The notes under the pieces: generated by a model | What the model was told of the DNA's origin: nothing | Seen by the model: only the letters and a program-made list of their open reading frames with translations | Database searches by the model: none | In this document: positions 58,450 to 64,000 of the stretch, piece by piece | Layout: every line of letters starts with the position of its first letter | Numbering within the stretch: the first letter of the stretch is position 1 | Translations under genes and position numbers: made by a program | Assembly (NCBI GenBank): GCA_951217055.1 | Contig: OX578276.1 | Location: 63,768,144 to 63,832,143, forward strand | DNA: 64,000 bases | DNA from: Gerris lacustris | Taxonomy: Eukaryota; Arthropoda; Insecta; Hemiptera; Gerridae | Direction: 5' to 3'

Positions 58450-59760
58450 ATAATATAAATCTAAATATTATAAAAAAAAAAAAATAAATAAAAAAAAAAA
58501 AAATAATAAAAAAATAAAAATAACATTTTAATTTTAATTTAATTTGGTTTTTATATTTATTTTTATTTTAAATAAATAATTAAGATTAATAAATTAATGA
58601 TAATTTAATAATTAATTTAATGTTTTAATAATGATTTAATAAATATAATAAATAAGAAGAATGGTAATATTTTAGAATAAGAATTTAGATGAATAATAAT
58701 CATTTAAGAGGAAGTGTTGTATAACATAACTTTAACTTAATAATATTAGATTATTAAAAATTAACAAATATTGTTCATAATTCACAAACATAAATTCAAA
58801 ATAATTTAGTATGTAAATATTGATTTGGAGCACTTTTCTAAAAAGAGAGGATTGATTAAACACTTATTGATTAGCATTAATTAGATAATAGTCAGTTATA
58901 TACTCATATAATCAAGAGATTTATAAATATGTGTAATATTAATATCAATAACAAGGATTATTAATTGTTCGGTTTTTTTCTAAATTAAAACAGCAAATTA
59001 AGACAATACAGATTGTAAAGAATTAGACTTATGAAGGAGGAATTAGCTTCCACTGATCTCCCCTAGGAAGCGCTAGGGTAGATATTCTAAGAGTAGTTTC
59101 ATTTTCCATTGAATATACTTATTGTTCAACCTATCTCTCCTAGATAGCGCCAGTAGTACCAAGTCTTTACTTTTAAGTTTAATTTCAATTTTAGTCATTT
59201 TTACTTGATTTGTATATTGTATTTATATGAATTATTACATTGACGGTTTTGTTAGGTATATGTTTTTCAATGACTCCATTATATTTAGTATCATTTTTTG
59301 GTAATGTTTAATAAATAATCAGTAATCACTCTCGATGATAATCGACAGGTAAAATGGTATATATATATAGGGCTTAGATGTAACTAGAATTTTACAATTT
59401 ACTTTAGGTTGTCACATATAGAAAATTGTCAATTTTTAGTCTTAGTTTAATTTTTAAATGTAAATGTTAGCAGTTGTTAATAGAGATTGATTGGTTGGTT
59501 GTTGGAGTTAATTATCGATGTTTTTATAAAATTTGTTTTTACGTGTTGACGCCCTCTTTATGGAGGTAGAGGCAGACTCACTGCAATTTCATAAATTTGT
59601 AAGTATTTTAGTGTAAGGAAAACTGTATATTAATTAGATTAGGTTTTAAAATAATAGGAACTTGTTATTATTACATATAACATTATTAATTAAATATAGT
59701 AGAATATGACATGATAGCTTAACATATTTATAATTTATATGTAATATATATTTTGTTTAG
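58450..59760 (+). other. PLE 2 3' untranslated region
   Basis: AT-rich sequence with A-rich tracts near 58470-58520 and no frame of note. It includes CTCTCCTAGATAGCGCCAGTAG near 59127, which resembles TCTCTCCTAGATAGAGCTAG in the flanks of PLE 1. Confidence 0.6.
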
Positions 59761-59766
59761 TGAATA

Positions 59767-59814
59767 AATTCGACTGAGGATGACTCTAATTGTGAGTCGA
59801 AACGTCTCGATGTA
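59767..59814 (+). ncRNA. Mini-hammerhead-like ribozyme motif at the PLE 3' end
   Basis: The order is stem I UCGA, core CUGAGGA plus one extra U, stem II GACUC-UAAUUGU-GAGUC, GAA, a loopless stem III ACGU, C17, and stem I UCGA. Stem I (4 bp), stem II (5 bp, G10.1-C11.1) and the U16.1-A15.1 pair are satisfied. Position 7 is G, which the hammerhead consensus tolerates; the extra U before stem II is not standard. Hammerheads with a minimal stem III are known from PLEs and tend to act as dimers. Confidence 0.55.
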
Positions 59815-59904
59815 AGAAAAATTGAGTGATGGTTCTTATTTAAGATAACAGCTTCCTACACCTTTAAAATCCATCTGATCTTCTGTTTAATTTAATATTA
59901 CCTT

Positions 59905-60431
59905 TAATTTCTTGCATAGTAATGTTGTTAATTTGTTCTACGTCTTCCTGGTTATAAGACATTGCAATGCCTGTAGTTTTTCACACATCCATGTGGTATT
60001 TAAGTTCCTCTATCTTAGGGAATGAGTGGCCATTAAATGTAGTAACTCTATTTGTTTTAAATGTTAAAAACGATTTTTCGTTTGCTAAACTTATTATATC
60101 CGACCCATTAAATGGTGTATAAATATAACCTTCTTTTGTAAGTTTTTCTCGATTACTGTAAACATGTATTTTTATAGTATCTTTTTAATAAGTAAACTCT
60201 TTTATCTCCATCTTTTTTTGCAAGCACTCCAACGTATGTAAAAGGTCTTTTATTGTTTATACTAAATGCAGAAATATTATACACTCCTGTAGTGTCAAAA
60301 TTCTTCCATAACTTTCTAAGGTAATTAGTTAACCGGTCCTTTGTTTCTTTAATCATCTTCTTCTTTCTTCTCCTACATGGAAACGATTGCTTAGATAAAC
60401 TGGCCAGAATGATAATGCCTGAGGGAGACAT
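59905..60431 (-). pseudogene. Hypothetical protein next to polB, copy 2
   Basis: The frame from 60431 to 60153 encodes a 92-residue piece with LSKQSFPCRRRKKK, DRLTNYLRKLWKNFD, VYNISAFSINN and DGDKRVYLLKRYYKN. After a shift it continues to about 59985 with EGYIYTPFNGSDIISLANEK and TFNGHSFPKIEEL. It is the counterpart of 53503-53890. The product is unknown. It is transcribed divergently from polB copy 2, and its 3' part was split off by the PLE insertion. Confidence 0.5.
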
Positions 60432-60462
60432 ATCAAAACTGAAGTTTACCGGAGGTAAAAAT

Positions 60463-61438
60463 CAAGTACGAGTACCATTCGTAGCGTGCTGTGATACCGA
60501 AGCTCTTTTAGTTTCTATATCAAACTGTGAACCGCCATCAACTGATCCAGCAACTGGAAGATACAAATCCTACACGAATAAGATCTAACATCATCAAATC
60601 ATATCTTTTGGGCTGTTTATAAAGAGCGACATACATGAAGACGAAGATCCAGACTTCAACAATGCCATCGTCTATACAGGTCCAGATGCTGCCAATAAGC
60701 TGATTTCGACGCTTTCAAGGATAGCTGTGAAGGTTCTTAATTATTATTCATTGAACCGACCAATTGGTATGAGCGTTGAAGATGAACTTGCATTCAAAAC
60801 TGCTAGCACATGCTACTTTTGTCATGGCAGTTTCAGTGATAAAGATAATAAGGTAATTGATCATGATCACATCATTTCTCACTACAGAGGTGCTGCGCAC
60901 AGTAGTTGTAACGTTGCAGCTAGAACACCAGATTTTCTGCCTGTTTTTCTCCACTTCGGATCAGGTTACGACAGTAAATTTATTGTTTGCGACTTGGTAA
61001 CTCTCCGGGGGAGATTAAAGTGATTGCTGACACATCTGAGAAATACATTTCCTTTTCAAAGATGAAGATGGTTGTCTGCAACCGTGGCAGTATCTGGTTA
61101 CGATTCCTCGATTTGTTTAGGTTTATGCCGTCCAGTTTAGACGCACTAGTCAAGACAATGTCATCTGACCAATTTTCCACCCTTCCGAAACTCTACGAGG
61201 GCAGGCAGCTGTCGTTGCTAATGCGGAAGTCAGATGCCGTATGAATATATGTGTGACTGGGCTAAACTGGACGAAACCTCTCTTCCACCAAGAGAGTTAT
61301 TTTACAGTCAACTGAACGAATCGGGCATAAGCGAGGTCGAGTACAAGCATGCTGTTGACGTCTGGAACGAGTTTAACATCAAAGACCTCCGAGAGTATTC
61401 CGAGCTGTACCTCCGGAGTGATGTTTTCCTTCTTAAAT
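60463..61438 (+). pseudogene. Polinton/Maverick-type DNA polymerase B, copy 2, N-terminal part
   Basis: The exonuclease segment starts VPFVACCDTEALL. A zinc/HNH-like insert follows near 60800-60925: TCYFCHGSF..DHDH..YRGAAHSSCN, similar to the endonuclease VII-type insert found in polymerases of this group. Then come SGYDSKFIV-like exonuclease motif II and, after a frameshift near 61010, EKYISFSKMK, FLDLFRFMPSSLDALVK and YEYMCDWAKLDE. The last part is NIKDLREYSELYLRSDVFLL, ending at a TA-flanked MITE. The polymerase palm is absent. A stop near 60590 also interrupts it. Confidence 0.85.
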
Positions 61439-61443
61439 AAGTA

Positions 61444-61491
61444 TTATTGAAGCGAGCGTAAGCGAGCTTCTTACATTCAACGAAATATGCT

Positions 61492-61526
<35 letters not shown>

Positions 61527-62170
61527 AGTAACGTTTACGCGTGTGACGATAACTTGAGTAAAAGTTTACCGATTTAGTTGAAATTTGGTATACATGATCT
61601 TCTTACTAATACTCAGGCTAAGTACGTTGGACAGCGTGATCCGTCCAAGAGTTCGCGCGCAATGCTCGCGTAAACGTGAGCTTTAAATTTAAAATTGGAA
61701 TTTCAGGACGGGAAAAAATTCTATCATCATCTACTCGATGAGACGAACATTTTTTTCAAATAACATTTTTCAGTAAAACCAACAATGGCACTGCTATGAA
61801 TTAATAAAGATCGCTAAAACTATTAAAGCGGACCTAAACGTTTAAAATAGAGAAAACAACCTTTTTACCGATATCTTACGTTCTAACGTACATCGTCGAA
61901 AGTACAATTGAAACAAGTATGTATAATTTCAACTTGATACAAGCAGTAGTATTTGAGTAATGAAGTGATACATTTATAATATTAGTTTAAAAGCTATGGA
62001 AGATTGTTATAGTCGTGTTGTGTGTAGGTTTGTTATGAAGTAAAGCTTTGTACCGAGTACCCCCACTCCACTCCACACTACCCTCTTCCACTTATCTTCA
62101 ACTATGACATTCATCATGATTAACATATTTCAATATTCAGTATTTTATTGCAATACGCTCGCTTCAATGA
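61444..62170. mobile_element. Mariner-type MITE with TA flanks, inserted at the end of polB copy 2
   Basis: Including the flanking TA, TATTATTGAAGCGAGCGTA at 61442-61460 is inverted at 62154-62172 with one mismatch. The flanking TA on both sides fits a Tc1/mariner-type target duplication. The interior is non-coding, contains a (CTGT)n run at 61495-61526, and matches 40720-41215 inverted. Confidence 0.75.
61495..61526. repeat. (CTGT)n microsatellite
   Basis: Eight uninterrupted tetranucleotide units within the MITE. Confidence 0.95.
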
Positions 62171-62294
62171 TAGAGCCACGCGATGCCTAGTGTAGGAATA
62201 ATTTAAATTTTGTAAGGAATTTATTAACCTGGGTTTTAGCAAGATAAGATTAATTGATTTCCAACATTTTGTTACTGTGATAGAAATAGACTGT

Positions 62295-62571
62295 TGTAAC
62301 GGGGAATAGAGGAATAAAGGTGAGTGGAATAAAGTAGATAATAAATGTTTGATATATATATTTATTTGTATATGAATGTGTATGTGTGATTGTTTGTAAG
62401 ATGTGTCCACCTCCAGAGCTAAGATCGGACTCACCGTGTGACTCTATGCTAGGGCTTAGTCTGATAGATTCTTGGTGGGGGAAAGCACCACTAGACAGAA
62501 ATTCGAGCCTTTGCTAGCCTAAGGTCTACACTGCTTTCCTAGAATATTCTGGACTTGGCTTCCCCGTTACA
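62295..62571. repeat. Probable solo LTR
   Basis: This 277-bp segment begins TGTAACGGGGAA and ends TTCCCCGTTACA, a 12-bp inverted pair with the TGT..ACA ends typical of LTRs. It is flanked by CTGT at 62291-62294 and 62572-62575. No primer site or polypurine tract adjoins it, as expected after recombination between two LTRs. A short TIR element is an alternative. Confidence 0.6.
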
Positions 62572-63031
62572 CTGTGATAACAGACATGTTTTTTTGTTTT
62601 TCTTGTTAATTAAGTTATTTGTATGTTTTGTTATCTGTGATTAATTGTCATATATTTATGGAATGAGAGAACAAATTTTAAAATAATATTTTAATTAATT
62701 ACAATATTTTTTTTTAATGACAAGTTACCAAGTAGGTTATGAATTGTAACTGAGAGTTGGGAGGTTTTATTTTTGCATTGGAATTGTTGATTGTATTTAA
62801 TCAGGAACCGTATGAGGTAAAGAAAATTTTAATAATAGAAAATGTAAGTAAGAACCTTGTTTAGCTGTATGATAGAATAGTAAATACCTTGTATTCAACT
62901 ACATTAGGCTTTTATAGGCTTGAAGATGACCTAAGAGAAGTCAGAATGTATTGAAGCAGTTTTATTAATTTATTATCCCTGTTGACCTGTTTTAAAAACC
63001 AAATTTGTTCAAATAAATATTCGATTTAAAG
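62572..63031. other. AT-rich, one decayed PLE-tail-like motif
   Basis: CTTGAAGATGACC..GTCAGAATGT at about 62918-62950 resembles a decayed form of the hammerhead-like motif at 59767. Nothing else is recognisable. Confidence 0.35.
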
Positions 63032-63315
63032 CGCATTAGTGTGAGGTTTAAGAACCTCAATTAGAAATTAAATCGGTCAACAATTGCGGACGCCATAAGA
63101 GCTCAAAGTCATTTTTTATTAAAAAAATCAACTTAAGCTCTATTCAAGGTAGAACCGATGAAGTTGCGACAAAATGTCATAGGACCAAAGTTAGTAGATA
63201 GTAGATCTTCTAAAATAAGTTACCGCTGGTACAATCTGCTTTTCAATACTACTTACCGTTTAGCCGCAATAAGCCTCTAAAAGAACTTTAAAGTTGCGTC
63301 CGCCATCATCGGTAA
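63032..63315. repeat. Dispersed repeat family D, inverted relative to 30062-30340
   Basis: See 30062-30340. The inverted copy shares TTACCGTTTAGCC.CAATAAGCC and GGTAGAACCGATGAA. Confidence 0.75.
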
Positions 63316-63421
63316 ATCTCTTATGTCTAGTTCTATTGTCGTAAATGTCGACTCCTAGACTTGTGGAAAATCGAAAGCTTAATTCGGGACTAGGTATAGT
63401 TATTGACAGAGGGAATTATTC

Positions 63422-63495
63422 TTCAGTGTAGCTTAGTTGGCAAGAGCACTATACTGAAAATATAGAGGCCCGTGGTTTGAGTCCGGGCGCTGGAG
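63422..63495 (+). tRNA. tRNA-Phe(GAA)-like gene, possibly a tRNA pseudogene or tRNA-derived repeat
   Basis: A full cloverleaf folds by eye. The acceptor stem TTCAGTG/CGCTGGA has 7 bp (two G-U). The D-stem is GCTT/GAGC around AGTTGGCAA. The anticodon stem CTATA/TATAG has 5 bp around the loop CTGAAAA, giving anticodon GAA at 63456-63458. The T-arm CGTGG-TTTGAGT-CCGGG has one mismatch. An A-box-like TAGCTTAGTTGG and a B-box GGTTTGAGTCC (consensus GGTTCGANTCC) are present, and a TTTTT terminator follows at 63500-63504. The acceptor stem differs from usual nuclear tRNA-Phe, so it may be a derived or decaying copy. Confidence 0.6.
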
Positions 63496-63499
63496 TCTA

Positions 63500-63504
63500 T
63501 TTTT
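63500..63504 (+). terminator. RNA polymerase III T-run terminator
   Basis: Five T residues start five bases after the tRNA-like sequence, the usual position for Pol III termination. Confidence 0.5.
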
Positions 63505-64000
63505 CTCTGTCTGTCTCCCGTTGTTAATAATAATTATAATGTGATTTAAATTAAAATTTTAACTTTCCGCAGTATGAATTGAATACTACCAAAAACTTAA
63601 AAAAGAAAAATTACAATAAACAAATTATGAGAAAGAAGTCAAACATTTAATACCTTCATATAAAAAAGGGTTTGGTTTGTATTTAGGTTTTATTACATTA
63701 GAAAAAGATTTCTGGAAAAATCTTTAAAATAATTTTAGAATTCTTTACTTATTTTACGGGCCTGCTCTATCATGTTTTTTCCTATTATGAATTACTTTGT
63801 ATTCTCACGGCAATGCCACTTAATAGAAATATACACTATACACTGCTACATTACCAAGTATAATAAAAATTTCGTGTTATATAAAAAATGCGGAATATAC
63901 AATGGAATTTATTAAAATATGTAAATGGTAGCAGGGGTAGCTGGGATTTGGGGGTTCGCCTTAATAACTCATTTCGCAGCAGGAAAGGAAATAATTTAAT
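63505..64000. other. No recognisable feature
   Basis: AT-rich, no motif-bearing frames. Confidence 0.5.

Larger units (their letters stand above)
55831..59890 (+). mobile_element. Penelope-like element 2, near full length, 14-bp target duplication
   Basis: This 4060-bp element is flanked by TTTAATATTACCTT at 55817-55830 and 59891-59904. It begins with a 166-bp palindrome whose right half ends like the element's own 3' end (TCCTACACC then TTTAAAATCCATCTGATCTT). It encodes RT and GIY-YIG endonuclease in one broken gene and has a long AT-rich 3' region with a hammerhead-like motif. The inverted 5' piece matches the known tendency of PLEs to carry inverted terminal segments. Confidence 0.9.

Overview
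This window is eukaryotic, AT-rich and almost entirely made of transposable elements and repeats. I found no host protein gene that I could support. The mix of elements suggests an invertebrate, most likely an insect or other arthropod. It includes an RNase H-bearing non-LTR retrotransposon, a CsRn1-type Ty3/Gypsy, a Copia, an RTE-like LINE, two GIY-YIG Penelope-like elements (PLEs), Polinton/Maverick-type DNA polymerase B fragments, Helitrons, hAT and mariner-type MITEs, and long (TA)n and poly-G tracts. The species is not determinable from sequence alone.

Layout. 1-5954: a LINE with both ORFs open and a poly-A tail, probably the only intact autonomous element here. 5955-15262: non-coding repeats (a SINE, a hAT-like element with G-tracts, a large foldback, tandem repeats, a TA/TG microsatellite). 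15263-19711: a minus-strand Gypsy (CsRn1-like) with a tRNA-Trp primer site, frameshifts and a truncated 3' LTR. It abuts 19712-21530, the 3' half of a Copia element. 22784-25559: a (TA)n tract and then a DNA transposon with TIRs of about 330 bp and a broken transposase. 25563-27717: a satellite of about 308 bp per unit. 27718-34665: a nested complex around a broken minus-strand PLE with long inverted flanks, interrupted by a hAT MITE and a Helitron 3' end. 34882-36731: a Helitron inserted in (TA)n. 36732-51100: mostly non-coding, with minisatellites, foldbacks, GC-rich islands and a Crypton-like fragment. 51590-61438: two inverted Polinton polB copies, with an RTE-like insert and a PLE (each with a target-site duplication) between them. 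61444-64000: a mariner-type MITE, a probable solo LTR and a tRNA-Phe-like gene.

Main result. The minus strand of six consecutive satellite monomers (25896-27476) carries a canonical hammerhead ribozyme core. It has a 7-bp stem III, a cleavage triplet GUC, CUGAUGA, a 4-bp stem II with a 4-nt loop, and GAA. The stem I segment is only the 6-nt palindrome GGGCCC with no loop. An RNA transcribed from that strand could self-cleave into units of about 308 nt, like a metazoan retrozyme, but stem I would probably have to form between two molecules. A second, different mini-hammerhead-like fold (loopless 2-bp stem III) lies near the 3' end of the PLE at 59767-59814.

How the parts relate. Most elements are independent parasites, and the order of insertion can be read from target duplications. 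The Polinton fragments came first, then the RTE-like LINE (11-bp TSD) and the PLE (14-bp TSD) entered the spacer between the two arms, and a TA-flanked MITE entered polB. All assignments come from reading motifs; no database search or folding calculation was run.
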